From the IMG/VR virus record IMGVR_UViG_3300032285_000900, positions 1-49,055 of that record: 49,055 nt of DNA. One strand, given 5' to 3'. Under the pieces are notes generated by a model that worked only from the letters and a program-made list of their open reading frames with translations, searched no databases and was not told where the DNA came from. A program made the position numbers and the translations under genes. Positions 1 through 7,449 of the stretch are shown piece after piece. Within the stretch, counting starts at the first letter, position 1. Each line of letters begins with the position of its first letter. The stretch comes from a virus.

Positions 1-1
1 A

Positions 2-595
2 GAAGAAGTGCAAGAATGGATTGGGTTAGAGATTCACCACCATCCTGATAACTCTAAACCACGTTCACAGTATTTTCCTTTGCTTGCTTTGTCTGTTGAA
101 GAAGACCCAACTGATGACCGTAACGCTTTTTATTATGCTCGTGAGTTGTTTTTTAATGGTTTATACGAACAAGCAGCAGAAGAATTTAAACGCCATTTGA
201 GTTTGCCTAAAGCTGTTTGGGCTCCAGAACGTGCGGCGTCTATGCGTTACATTGCAAAATGTCTTCCTGAAGAAACTCGTTACTGGCTTGAGTTAGCTAT
301 CACGCAAGCTCCTGGTAGGCGTGAACCATTAGTAGAGTTGGCCCAGTATTTCTACGCTCGTGAAGATTGGCAAAATTGTTACTGGTCTTGTATAGACGCT
401 ATAAAAATTAAAGAAAAACCTCTTGATTATCTATGCGAAGAATTTGCTTGGAATGCACTTCCATATGATCTAGCTGCTATATCTGCTCATAAACTTGGTT
501 TTTCAGAAGAAGCAGTTAAGTATGGAGAACAAGCTTTCTTGCTAAACCCTGAGGATACTCGCTTACTAACAAATTTGACCTTCTACAAGTCATAA
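2..595 (+). CDS. C-terminal part of a glycosyltransferase/TPR-type protein (5' partial)
   Basis: The reading frame is open to the left edge, so the GTG at position 8 need not be the true start and the N-terminus is probably missing. What is visible is helical and TPR-like: repeated Tyr/Ala helices (YYARELFFNGLYEQAAEEF, APGRREPLVELAQYFY, and AVKYGEQAFLLNPEDTRLL at the end). This resembles the C-terminal TPR half of bacterial and phage family-2 glycosyltransferases, whose catalytic domain would lie upstream. That assignment is from recalled similarity; the catalytic part is not in view. It precedes virion genes, so modification of a virion or surface glycan is possible but inferred. Confidence 0.7.
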   Translation, partial: EEVQEWIGLEIHHHPDNSKPRSQYFPLLALSVEEDPTDDRNAFYYARELFFNGLYEQAAEEFKRHLSLPKAVWAPERAASMRYIAKCLPEETRYWLELAITQAPGRREPLVELAQYFYAREDWQNCYWSCIDAIKIKEKPLDYLCEEFAWNALPYDLAAISAHKLGFSEEAVKYGEQAFLLNPEDTRLLTNLTFYKS

Positions 596-619
596 TAGTA
601 GATAGATGAAAGGCGTTAT

Positions 620-1183
620 ATGCGTGGTGGTAATGAGGGTGCCGATAGAAACTCTCGATTTTCTATTGAGTATGAAGCCAAGTCTATGTACGAAGGTATG
701 TCAGAAGATCTTGGTGGCACTGTAGGTCAAACTGTTGACTGGCTACGTTGGCAAGACTACTACCTACAAGAAAACTACTCAGACATTGTAGACGATGTTT
801 ACGATGTCTCTAGTTCTATTCCAGGTAAAGGAAGACGATGGATGCTTCCTTTTAAAATGCCAGTTCTTATGGCTCAAGCAATTCGTGGTACCAACGTTAT
901 GAACGAACGTGGTTTCTATGTTTCAGACACTTTGCGTTTAGTAATAAACGTTGGAGATGTTAACAATCTTCTTCCTTCTTTAGTAACAGACTCAAACACT
1001 CATATTAAAGATCGTGTAATTTATCGTGGGGAAGTTTACGTTCCTACTCGTGTACTTCCACGAGGTTCTTTTGGCAGTCGCTATTCAGTAGTTACTGTTG
1101 ATTGCAACCAGGTAAACCCAGAAGAACTAGTAAACGATCCTCAACTACAAAAGTACGCTTCTCCTTCAGTTACTGGACATTAA
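620..1183 (+). CDS. Putative head-closure/neck protein
   Basis: A 187-aa soluble protein starting at ATG 620 behind a GAAAGG ribosome-binding site. The N-terminal half is acidic and helical (YEGMSEDLGGTVGQTVDWL). The C-terminal half is beta-rich, with DRVIYRGEVYVPTRV, a pattern like small head-closure (stopper) or adaptor proteins that describe a sample 'RVxYRGxxY' strand. Its position upstream of the tail completion, terminator and sheath genes fits a connector role. No domain is recognised with certainty, so the function is inferred from position and general shape. It ends one base before the next ATG. Confidence 0.5.
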   Translation: MRGGNEGADRNSRFSIEYEAKSMYEGMSEDLGGTVGQTVDWLRWQDYYLQENYSDIVDDVYDVSSSIPGKGRRWMLPFKMPVLMAQAIRGTNVMNERGFYVSDTLRLVINVGDVNNLLPSLVTDSNTHIKDRVIYRGEVYVPTRVLPRGSFGSRYSVVTVDCNQVNPEELVNDPQLQKYASPSVTGH

Positions 1184-1318
1184 ATGCCTTTTAAGTCACA
1201 AGCTCAACGTGCATGGATGTATGCTAATAACCCAAAGATGGCTAAAGAGTGGGAAGAGCATACTCCTAAAGGTAAGAAGCTCCCTAAAAAGAAAAAGGAT
1301 ACTAAAAATGGCAAGTGA
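1184..1318 (+). CDS. Small basic protein, MPFKSQAQRAWMYANNP type
   Basis: A 44-aa gene whose ATG directly follows the upstream TAA. The protein begins MPFKSQAQRAWMYANNPKMA and ends in a lysine-rich tail (KKLPKKKKDTKNGK). Very similar short proteins recur in many phage and metagenomic virus genomes, generally as hypothetical proteins. It is the first of a run of tandem lysine-rich genes. The stop overlaps the start of the next gene by 11 bases, indicating translational coupling. A DNA- or capsid-associated role is a guess from charge and position. Confidence 0.75.
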   Translation: MPFKSQAQRAWMYANNPKMAKEWEEHTPKGKKLPKKKKDTKNGK

Positions 1319-1619
1319 AGCTTGGCAAAGAAAAGAAGGTAAGGCAAAAAAGGGTGGGCTCAATGAAAAGGGTCGTAAGTCTTATGAAAAGTCACACCCT
1401 GGGTCTGACCTAAAGGCTCCAGTTAAGTCTGGAGACAATCCTCGTCGTGCATCTTTCCTAGCACGTATGGGTGGATCCCCTGGTCCTGAACGCAAGCCTA
1501 ATGGTGAGCCTACTCGTCTTCTACTTAGCCTTGAGGCTTGGGGTGCATCTTCAAAGGCAGACGCCAAGAAGAAGGCCGCCGCTATGTCCAAGAGACTTAA
1601 GGCCAAGAAGGGCAAGTAA
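1308..1619 (+). CDS. DUF6321-like basic protein
   Basis: A 103-aa protein. I chose ATG 1308 because the sequence from there (MASEAWQRKEGKAKKGGLNE) matches the usual N-terminus of the family, while the longer frame upstream is only a shadow of the previous gene. The conserved pattern is AWxRKEGKxxxGGLNxKGRxSY, then GSDLKAPV, then a RRASFLARMGG block, as in the DUF6321 family that is common in phages. The function of this family is not known to me. The tail is Lys/Ala-rich. Its TAA shares a base with the next ATG. Confidence 0.8.
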   Translation: MASEAWQRKEGKAKKGGLNEKGRKSYEKSHPGSDLKAPVKSGDNPRRASFLARMGGSPGPERKPNGEPTRLLLSLEAWGASSKADAKKKAAAMSKRLKAKKGK

Positions 1620-1807
1620 TGGCTGAAAAGAAAGCTAAGTCTAAGGTTAACGAAGCAGGTAACTACACCAAACCTGGTCTTAGAAAGAAGCTATTCAACA
1701 GTATCAAAGCAGGGTCAAAAGGTGGAGACCCTGGTGAATGGTCAGCTCGTAAAGCTCAGTTGCTTGCTTCTGAGTATAAGAAGGCTGGCGGAGGCTACAA
1801 GAACTAA
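1619..1807 (+). CDS. DUF5872-like protein, N-terminal half
   Basis: A 62-aa basic protein with the pattern YTKPGLRKKLFNSIKAGSKG, then GEWSARKAQLLASEYKKAGG, then GYKN. This matches, from memory, the first half of DUF5872-type proteins, where the same segment is followed in one chain by a second segment that here is encoded by the next gene. The two genes overlap by one base (TAATG), so their products would be made together. Function unknown; it may act as a two-subunit version of the fused protein. Confidence 0.75.
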   Translation: MAEKKAKSKVNEAGNYTKPGLRKKLFNSIKAGSKGGDPGEWSARKAQLLASEYKKAGGGYKN

Positions 1808-2049
1808 TGGCTAAAGCAAAGTCTCAACAGTCGCTAGATAAGTGGACTAAAGAAGAGTGGACAACCTCAGATGGAAAACCATCTAAGGGTAAAAAGCGCT
1901 ACCTTCCAAAAAAGGCTTGGGATGATTTAAGCCCTGCAGAGAAAGCTGCTACTAACCGTGCCAAGAAAAAGGGCGATGGTGGTAAGAAGGGCAAACAATT
2001 TGTACCACAACCTAAAAAGATTGCTGAGAAGACTGCGAGGCACCGCTAA
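1807..2049 (+). CDS. DUF5872-like protein, C-terminal half
   Basis: An 80-aa lysine-rich protein with LDKWTKEEWTTSDGKPSKGK, then RYLPKKAWDDLSPAEKAATN, then KKGKQFVPQP. This is the second half of the DUF5872 pattern (a 'W..E.W.T.DG', 'RYLPKKAW', 'GKQFV' series) that in other genomes is fused to the segment encoded just upstream. TAATG overlaps couple it to both neighbours. Function unknown. Confidence 0.75.
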   Translation: MAKAKSQQSLDKWTKEEWTTSDGKPSKGKKRYLPKKAWDDLSPAEKAATNRAKKKGDGGKKGKQFVPQPKKIAEKTARHR

Positions 2050-2288
2050 TGGCTAAAGTAACTGCTGGTGGATTAAAGCACAAAGTAACTAGAAAAAAAG
2101 AAGACCGTGGTGCTGGAGATAAGGGCGATATCATCGTCCAGCAAAGCAGTAAGAGCGGTGAGCAAGAGCGCATGAACTTGACAAAGTTGGCTGGTGCTAA
2201 AACTGTGGCTCAAGGTGTTAAGGCTACTAAGAAGTACCACAAAGAGCACCCAGAGATTGGTAAGGGTAAGCGTAATGTCAGAGGTTAA
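2049..2288 (+). CDS. Small basic protein of unknown function
   Basis: A 79-aa Lys/Gly-rich protein starting at a TAATG junction (MAKVTAGGLKHKVTRKKEDR). It contains GDIIVQQSS and a helical KLAGAKTVAQGVKATKKYHK segment. I recognise no family. It overlaps the downstream HNH gene by 14 bases. It belongs to the tandem block of lysine-rich genes and may share their unknown role. Confidence 0.65.
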   Translation: MAKVTAGGLKHKVTRKKEDRGAGDKGDIIVQQSSKSGEQERMNLTKLAGAKTVAQGVKATKKYHKEHPEIGKGKRNVRG

Positions 2289-2580
2289 AGTAGGAACCCG
2301 TAAGAAGTTTGGGCCGTATAAAGGTTCTGAGCAAAATGGTGGTCGCCCCATCTATGTTTGGAAAGTCAAGACCAAAGATGGTTGGAGAACTGAAACTAAG
2401 AATAAAGCTCGTGCTGACTATGAAGATAGACACGGCAAACTAAGCAAAGACACTGACGTAGACCACAAGAACAATAAGCACTCAGATGATCGTGCAAGTA
2501 ACTTGCGTCCGTTAAAGCACGGTAAGAACACGGCTAAAGAGAATAAGCGTCGTGCTGGCAAAAAGGAGAATGAAAAGTGA
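2275..2580 (+). CDS. HNH endonuclease-like protein
   Basis: A 101-aa protein. I place the start at ATG 2275; the longer frame upstream is a shadow of the preceding gene. Residues 60-90 carry the HNH pattern: DVDHKNNKHSDD (His64 after Asp63), SNLRPLKHG (Asn76) and N85 with N90, the usual beta-beta-alpha metal finger. The N-terminal part (GRPIYVWKVKTKDGWRTE) is a beta-rich substrate-binding-like segment. HNH nucleases near packaging genes can assist terminase, but others are free-standing homing enzymes. Here it lies inside a coupled operon of small basic genes, which argues for a resident role. Confidence 0.75.
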   Translation: MSEVKVGTRKKFGPYKGSEQNGGRPIYVWKVKTKDGWRTETKNKARADYEDRHGKLSKDTDVDHKNNKHSDDRASNLRPLKHGKNTAKENKRRAGKKENEK

Positions 2581-2774
2581 TGAAGAAACCTCCTACACCA
2601 AAACCTGCCTATCCTAATGGTGGGGGAATTGCTGCAGCTAAGAAAAAGGCACAAGTTGCTAAAGGCCCAAGTCCAAAAGTAATAAGCACTAGTAAGCAAG
2701 CTTTAGTTGCTAAGCATGATGCTGAAAAAGCAAAGTTTGAAGAAAAGTTTGGCACTCAGGATTGGAGTAAGTAA
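2580..2774 (+). CDS. Small Pro/Lys/Ala-rich protein
   Basis: A 64-aa protein from ATG 2580, which overlaps the HNH stop (TGATG). A GTG three bases upstream is in frame, but the ATG is the better start. The N-terminus is Pro-rich (MKKPPTPKPAYPNGG), followed by a charged helix (KHDAEKAKFEEKFGTQDW). No family recognised. Part of the basic-gene cluster. Confidence 0.6.
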   Translation: MKKPPTPKPAYPNGGGIAAAKKKAQVAKGPSPKVISTSKQALVAKHDAEKAKFEEKFGTQDWSK

Positions 2775-2917
2775 TGGCAGAATTAAAGAAGAAAAAGGAT
2801 CCATTAGCAAAGTTGGCACTACCTCAACTACCTAAGCTTCCTAAACAAAAACAAATGATTCGTGAAAATAACCTTGCTACTCGCAAGAAAAACTCAAAGA
2901 ATAGGACAGGAAAATAA
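2774..2917 (+). CDS. Very small lysine-rich protein
   Basis: A 47-aa gene (MAELKKKKDPLAKLALPQLP, then KLPKQKQ and a tail ending KKNSKNRTGK). Both its start and its stop share a base with the neighbouring genes (TAATG at each end), which is the main evidence that it is real. About one third of the residues are Lys or Arg. Function unknown; nucleic-acid binding is suggested only by charge. Confidence 0.65.
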   Translation: MAELKKKKDPLAKLALPQLPKLPKQKQMIRENNLATRKKNSKNRTGK

Positions 2918-3117
2918 TGGCAAAAAAGACACCATGGCCTGGTTCAAAGGCAGATGAAAAAGCAGATAAGAAACTTGAGAAGGGTATGACCCCAGCTCAG
3001 AAGAAGGAGTTTGAGTCCGCTGATAAGAAGATGGACAAGGACAAGAAGATGTCTAAGTCTGAGGACATGAAGAAGGACAAGAATCTTGCAAAGAAAGTTA
3101 TGAGCAAGAAGAAGTAA
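2917..3117 (+). CDS. Lysine/aspartate-rich helical protein
   Basis: A 66-aa protein at a TAATG junction, built almost wholly from Lys, Asp, Glu, Met and Ala (KADEKADKKLEKGMTPAQKK, DKKMDKDKKMSKSEDMKKDK). It looks like a charged low-complexity helix or disordered chain. It is the last gene of the basic cluster and is followed 20 bases later by an intrinsic terminator. Function unknown. Confidence 0.65.
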   Translation: MAKKTPWPGSKADEKADKKLEKGMTPAQKKEFESADKKMDKDKKMSKSEDMKKDKNLAKKVMSKKK

Positions 3118-3136
3118 CCCAACACAAACAAAGTTT

Positions 3137-3164
3137 ACCCAGACATTGTCTGGGTTTTCTTTTA
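3137..3164 (+). terminator. Intrinsic terminator after the basic-protein cluster
   Basis: ACCCAGAC, a three-base loop ATT, then GTCTGGGT gives a perfect 8-bp stem, followed at once by TTTCTTTT. It closes the first transcription unit. Confidence 0.8.
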
Positions 3165-3176
3165 CTCTTATTGTGT

Positions 3177-3209
3177 AGTATTCATGCGAATACTGCCTAC
3201 ATTATGTAG
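3177..3209 (+). promoter_or_regulatory. Two adjacent perfect inverted repeats upstream of the tail operon
   Basis: AGTATTC-ATGC-GAATACT (3177-3194) is followed two bases later by CTACAT-T-ATGTAG (3197-3209). They lie between the terminator and the first gene of the neck/tail operon, where a promoter is expected. They could be operator half-sites or leader-RNA hairpins. I could not pick a convincing -35/-10 pair. Confidence 0.4.
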
Positions 3210-3234
3210 CCTGCGCCTCATAGAGGATTTTGCG

Positions 3235-3414
3235 ATGTCAGATAACTTCAAGCCTTGGTGGGTCAAGGTTGGTGAGCTAAACTCCGCCGCTGAACAAGAA
3301 CAGTTCATGCGTGGGGTTGGTGGTGCTACACCTGGGTTAGACAAAAACATTCTTTTCTCATTAATCGCTGGTTACGTTGGTGGCAGAATTGCCCAACGTA
3401 AGGACAGTAAGTGA
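3235..3414 (+). CDS. Small protein with a possible membrane segment
   Basis: A 59-aa protein. I chose ATG 3235 because AGAGGA lies seven bases upstream; the earlier in-frame ATG at 3184 falls inside the inverted repeat and has no ribosome-binding site. The N-terminus is polar (MSDNFKPWWVKVGELN). The C-terminal part is LFSLIAGYVGGRIAQRK, a short hydrophobic stretch with a basic end. First gene of the neck/tail operon. Function unknown. Confidence 0.6.
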   Translation: MSDNFKPWWVKVGELNSAAEQEQFMRGVGGATPGLDKNILFSLIAGYVGGRIAQRKDSK

Positions 3415-3710
3415 AAAGTTTAGAACAAATCGCAAACAGAGCTGCACAAACTTCCACAGTACAGTACACCCACGCCCTTAGAGCGCATTTGGCTGCTCAC
3501 AATTGGGATTCAGATGTGGTAGCTCACACCCATGTAGCCCAAGAAGATGGCTCTTTTAAAGTTGTTACTCACCCTGATTACGCTGATCGTGCATTTGTAC
3601 ACGAGTACGGTAGTGAGACTACTAGGCCTACCGCAGCAATCCGTAGATTCTCAGAAGGCATGGGCGAAATTTACATGCACCACTTTAATGCGCACTTTAA
3701 GGGGAACTAA
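3411..3710 (+). CDS. Putative tail-completion/neck protein (HK97 gp10-like)
   Basis: A 99-aa protein that starts with GTG overlapping the previous stop (GTGA). The segment DYADRAFVHEYGSETTRPTA has the 'aYa..vEYG....p..p..RP' character of HK97 gp10-like tail-completion or minor capsid proteins, usually found just before the tail terminator. Position (before the terminator-like and sheath genes) agrees. Similarity is weak, so this is inference. Confidence 0.5.
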   Translation: MKSLEQIANRAAQTSTVQYTHALRAHLAAHNWDSDVVAHTHVAQEDGSFKVVTHPDYADRAFVHEYGSETTRPTAAIRRFSEGMGEIYMHHFNAHFKGN

Positions 3711-4324
3711 TGTTTCTACTTTCAGAAGACCGTGCCCTTAAAGCTGCACTAAAGGGCATGACTGTAAATGACCAAAGATCTACTGAAGATGACCTCCCTA
3801 GACCTGTTCGAGTATTTTATGGTCAACCTGACCAAGAACTTCGTCCTCAAGACTATCCATACATAACTATTGATCATTTAGGCATCTCAAGAGATCCTGA
3901 ACGTGAAATGCGTGGATACACTAATAGCGTTCTAGCCCCATATTTAGCTCCTTCAGATCTAGAAGAAACTAAAGACTGGAAGATTCACCTTCCTATTCCA
4001 GTAATGATTGATTATCAAATTACTACCTATGCACGTCAACCAAGACATGATATTGAAATCATTGCACAGTTGATGTACCAAAAACTTCCTTTAAGATTTG
4101 GTCAATTATCTTTAGATGATGGTACATACCGTCGTTTAGAGGTATTAGATCTTGCTAAGAGGGACAGCACAGAACAGGCAAAGCGCCTTTATGTGAACGC
4201 AGTAACCGTGCGAATTTCTAGTGAAATTTCGCAAGATCAAGCATCCGAGATTTACAAGGTCAACAACGTCATTATTACTGAACCTACGATTATTAATTAC
4301 CCACAATTTACTACTCAAATTTAG
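3710..4324 (+). CDS. Putative tail terminator/sheath-completion protein
   Basis: A 204-aa protein starting at TAATG. It contains VRVFYGQPDQELRPQDYPYI, then PIPVMIDYQITTYARQPRHD and PLRFGQLSL, typical of phage proteins in the tail-terminator slot just upstream of the sheath (alternating strands with 'P.i.i....' and a 'v.y.i..ya' central strand). It ends 13 bases before the sheath gene. The role, capping the tail and joining it to the neck, is inferred from position and general resemblance. Confidence 0.55.
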   Translation: MFLLSEDRALKAALKGMTVNDQRSTEDDLPRPVRVFYGQPDQELRPQDYPYITIDHLGISRDPEREMRGYTNSVLAPYLAPSDLEETKDWKIHLPIPVMIDYQITTYARQPRHDIEIIAQLMYQKLPLRFGQLSLDDGTYRRLEVLDLAKRDSTEQAKRLYVNAVTVRISSEISQDQASEIYKVNNVIITEPTIINYPQFTTQI

Positions 4325-4337
4325 TTAGGAGAAAACA

Positions 4338-5921
4338 ATGACCTATGGTCGTCCAGGAGTCTACGTAAGTGAGTCTCTACTTCCTGCCCCTGTTGTTGCA
4401 GTAGGCGGCTCAACCGCCGCTGGTGCAGTATTAGGTGCATTCCCTCAAGGTCCTGAGAATGTTACTTTGGTACGTTCTTGGTATGACTTTACCCGCCAAT
4501 TTGGTGGTTACAATGCCGCATTCCCAGCAACATTTGGGGTTGCTCAGTTCTTCAACAACACTGGTGGAGATCTTTACGTAAAGCGTGTACTGGGTTCAGG
4601 AGCTGCTGCAGCTACTGTAACCATTCCATCTACTACCTCTGGTGTAAATCTAGGTACTGCAACTGCTGTCAACCGTGGTGATGCAGGTAACAACCTTCGT
4701 ATTCAAATCAGCAAGGTTGGAAGTGGAAACTTATTTAACCTTACCGTTTACAAGGAAGTTGCTGCAGGTGAGCTTGGTACTAACAACGCAAACGCTACCA
4801 ACGACCTAATTGTAGAGCAGTATTTAAGTGTTGTGTTTAACGACTCAACTTCTTCTTCCTACGCTCCTACACTAATCAACGGTGTGTCTGCATACATTAC
4901 CTTGAGCATTACTGCTGGTACTCCAGCTGTTCAGTCAGTAACCTCAGTTCTTCCATTAACTGGTGGTTCAGATGGTTCTGCTCCAGTAGCTGCTGACTTT
5001 GGTAATGTTATCCCTACAGATGGTTCATCGGATTTCGATGCTCTAGACCGTCCTTTGGTAATGTTTGCTCCTGAGCTTGCTACTAAGTTTGCTCTTGATG
5101 GTGACAGTGCTGCAGAAGCAAACGCTACTACCGTTGACCAGGCCATGATTGCTTGGGCTGATGCAGGTCTTGGTTTTGCAGTTATTGAAACTGCTGCTGG
5201 CAAGACCGTTGCTCAAGCAATTGCTTTTGCAACTGGCCTTACTGCTTCTAGTCACGCTGCCGTCTACTACCCACACATTTACGTAGCTGACCCATTCAGT
5301 CGTTCAGGAAACACTCTGCGTAAGGTTGGACCTGCAGGTTCAATTGCTGGTCTTTACTTGGCAACTGATGCAAAGACTGGACCATTCAAGGCCCCAGCTG
5401 GTATTCAAGCATCGGTTCGTGGAGCTGTCTCGCTAGAGCGTGCGTTCACTCCTTCGGATCTTGATTCCCTAAATACTGGTATCTATACTACTGGTGGAAC
5501 TACCCACTATGGTACTTCGGTAAACGCAATCCGTAATATCCCAGGTGCAGGCATTGTTTCAATGGGTGCCCGTACACTACTTCAAGATGGTACTGCAAAC
5601 AAGTATGTAAACATGCGTCGTAGCTTGATTTTTATTGAGAAGCGTCTTCGTGATCTTACACAGTTTGCTATCTTCCAAAACAACGACGATAAGCTCTGGG
5701 CTCAGTTAACAACGGTTATTAGCGTATTCCTAAACGAATACCGTAACCAGGGCGGTCTACGTGGAACTTCTCCATCTCAGGCATACTTCATCAAGATTGA
5801 CTCAGAGAATAATACTGCTGAGTCTGTTGCTAATGGTGAAGTACACATTTCTGTTGGTGTTGCTCTTGAGTACCCAGCTGAATTCATCGTTATCAACCTA
5901 AGCCAGACCACTGGTTTCTAA
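4338..5921 (+). CDS. Contractile tail sheath protein
   Basis: A 527-aa protein with a strong ribosome-binding site (TAGGAGA) ten bases before ATG 4338. It starts MTYGRPGVYVSESLLPAP, the hallmark N-terminus of phage sheath subunits. The C-terminal domain has RSLIFIEKRLRDLTQFAIFQ, then FLNEYRNQGGLRG and EYPAEFIVINLSQ, the core sheath fold used for subunit linking. The middle 300 residues are Ser/Thr/Gly-rich and probably form the surface domain. The sheath encloses the tube made by the next gene and contracts on infection. Length is usual for the family. Identification is secure. Confidence 0.95.
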   Translation: MTYGRPGVYVSESLLPAPVVAVGGSTAAGAVLGAFPQGPENVTLVRSWYDFTRQFGGYNAAFPATFGVAQFFNNTGGDLYVKRVLGSGAAAATVTIPSTTSGVNLGTATAVNRGDAGNNLRIQISKVGSGNLFNLTVYKEVAAGELGTNNANATNDLIVEQYLSVVFNDSTSSSYAPTLINGVSAYITLSITAGTPAVQSVTSVLPLTGGSDGSAPVAADFGNVIPTDGSSDFDALDRPLVMFAPELATKFALDGDSAAEANATTVDQAMIAWADAGLGFAVIETAAGKTVAQAIAFATGLTASSHAAVYYPHIYVADPFSRSGNTLRKVGPAGSIAGLYLATDAKTGPFKAPAGIQASVRGAVSLERAFTPSDLDSLNTGIYTTGGTTHYGTSVNAIRNIPGAGIVSMGARTLLQDGTANKYVNMRRSLIFIEKRLRDLTQFAIFQNNDDKLWAQLTTVISVFLNEYRNQGGLRGTSPSQAYFIKIDSENNTAESVANGEVHISVGVALEYPAEFIVINLSQTTGF

Positions 5922-5941
5922 GAAAGAGAGAGTGACGCTAA

Positions 5942-6616
5942 ATGGCTACCGTATTAAATAACCGTTCAAGTATCGTTACCGATCCAATCCGTAACTTCCG
6001 CTTCCTAGTTACCTTTTTGCCACAGGACTTGACCGTCCCTAACACTGGTACTCCTAATAAAAATGGTGGAACTGATGGTGCAACAAAGTACCTAGAAAGC
6101 TGGGCAACTAACCTTGCAGCAGTTCCTTTTGGGTTTACTTCAGTATCGGGGTTGTCAGTAACCACTGATTCAATCCCTTACCGTGAGGGTGGCTACAACA
6201 CCACCGTACACCAGATGCCTGGACAAACTTCGTTTGCTCCTATTACCCTACAACGTGGTGTTCAAATGGGTAGTTCACAAAACTACTACTGGATGCGACA
6301 GTTGTTTAACACGGTTCAGGGAAATAGCGACAAGGTTGCTTCAAATTTCCGTTGTGATCTTGAAATTCAGGTTCTAAGTCACCCAGCAGCATCTATTAAC
6401 AACAGTAGTGGAAATACTACTCCAAACAATGTAGACGTAGACCATGTTGCAATCCGAATTAAGGTATATAACGCCTGGATTACTTCCCTGTCATACTCTG
6501 ACCTAAACGCTGGTGACAATGCCATCTATGTAGAGCAGATGACTCTTGTACACGAAGGCTTTGACGTAACCTGGGCCGACAGCCTAGAGAAGTCTGCGGC
6601 TAAGTTTACTAACTAA
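5942..6616 (+). CDS. Tail tube protein (T4 gp19-like)
   Basis: A 224-aa protein starting at ATG 5942. The pattern DPIRNFRFLVTF near residue 16, GFTSVSGLSVTTDSIPYREG near 68, and a late YNAWITSLSYSDLNAG is that of T4 gp19-type tube subunits. An insert (NTGTPNKNGGTDGATKY) follows the first strand. The protein would stack as hexamers around the tape measure and lie inside the sheath, whose gene is immediately upstream. Confidence 0.92.
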   Translation: MATVLNNRSSIVTDPIRNFRFLVTFLPQDLTVPNTGTPNKNGGTDGATKYLESWATNLAAVPFGFTSVSGLSVTTDSIPYREGGYNTTVHQMPGQTSFAPITLQRGVQMGSSQNYYWMRQLFNTVQGNSDKVASNFRCDLEIQVLSHPAASINNSSGNTTPNNVDVDHVAIRIKVYNAWITSLSYSDLNAGDNAIYVEQMTLVHEGFDVTWADSLEKSAAKFTN

Positions 6617-6639
6617 TTTATACAAATAAGGAATACTAA

Positions 6640-7449
6640 ATGTCAGAAAAAACAATTAATGCTGGTGCAAATGCCCAGCTTGCGAATAATTTGATTGATC
6701 AAGCACTGTCTGTAGAACCAGAACAGCCAGTAGCGGAAATCGCCCAACCTTCAGAAAATCTTGTAAGTCTCCCTGGCGGATTAATTTTCGCTGGGGAGCT
6801 TATGAGAACTGCTGAAGTTCGGGAGCTAAATGGTCGTGATGAAGAAGTAATCGCCAAATCTGCTGGTAGCCCACGAATTTGGAACACTATCCTAAGTCGT
6901 GCCGTAGTTACTGTAGGAACTAAGCCTGCAACAGAAGAGTTATTAGACTCTATGCTGGCTGGTGACCGAGATGCTCTTCTTTTGGGTATTTGCAGAGCTA
7001 CATTTGGTAATGAAGCAGAACTTAGCGGTTGGTGTGAATCTTGCCGTGAAGTTAAGCCAGTAGTAGTTGATTTAAATTCTGACATTAAAACTAAAATATT
7101 GGTAGACCCTGTAGAAGATCGTACCTTTACTGTTAAAAATAGAGGTCATGAATTCAGGGTAACTCTACCTACTGGAACTACTAGTAAAGAACTTGCTAAT
7201 AATCCAGAACTAAATTACGCCGAGTCTCTTACTTTGCTCCTTAAGAACACTGTATTAGAAATTGACGGCAAAACTGTTTACAGTCCTATGCAGATTCAAA
7301 ATCTGTCTATAACTGATCGTCGTGCAATATCTGAAGCATTAGCTGAACGAAATCCTGGACCACAGCTTACAGAAACCACTGCACCATGCCCTAAGTGTGG
7401 TGGAGAGGTCGTGATTCCGATTAGTTTCGGAGCTTTGTTTCAATTCTAA
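6640..7449 (+). CDS. Tail assembly chaperone / T4 gp26-like protein (short form)
   Basis: A 269-aa protein from ATG 6640 lying between tube and tape-measure genes, the classic slot of the tail assembly chaperone. It has two CxxC pairs (CESC near residue 132, CPKC near 251), probably a zinc ribbon. It ends EVVIPISFGALFQF, close to the 'CP.C.....i.l.FF' end of T4-baseplate-protein (gp26/gp51-like) families. The reading frame stops at 7449, but an open +1 frame continues to 7609, so a longer fusion is likely (separate entry). The chaperone would coat the tape measure while the tube assembles. Confidence 0.75.
   Translation: MSEKTINAGANAQLANNLIDQALSVEPEQPVAEIAQPSENLVSLPGGLIFAGELMRTAEVRELNGRDEEVIAKSAGSPRIWNTILSRAVVTVGTKPATEELLDSMLAGDRDALLLGICRATFGNEAELSGWCESCREVKPVVVDLNSDIKTKILVDPVEDRTFTVKNRGHEFRVTLPTGTTSKELANNPELNYAESLTLLLKNTVLEIDGKTVYSPMQIQNLSITDRRAISEALAERNPGPQLTETTAPCPKCGGEVVIPISFGALFQF
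7438..7441 (+). other. Candidate +1 ribosomal frameshift site (TTT C)
   Basis: The short-form frame reads TTG TTT CAA TTC TAA. A tRNA-Phe on TTT can slip one base forward onto TTC (7439-7441) and re-pair fully, after which the +1 frame (AAT TCT AAT TCC) is open for more than 50 codons. The zero-frame stop follows two codons later, which would favour slipping. This is read from the sequence; no experiment supports it. Confidence 0.5.

Noticed and set aside
2194-2274. Longer form of the HNH protein from 2194
   Set aside because: The extra residues are an out-of-frame reading of the preceding gene; ATG 2275 gives the normal start.
6699-7085. Antisense open frame of 128 codons over the chaperone gene
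   Set aside because: Ser-rich product, no start signal, fully inside a well-supported gene.
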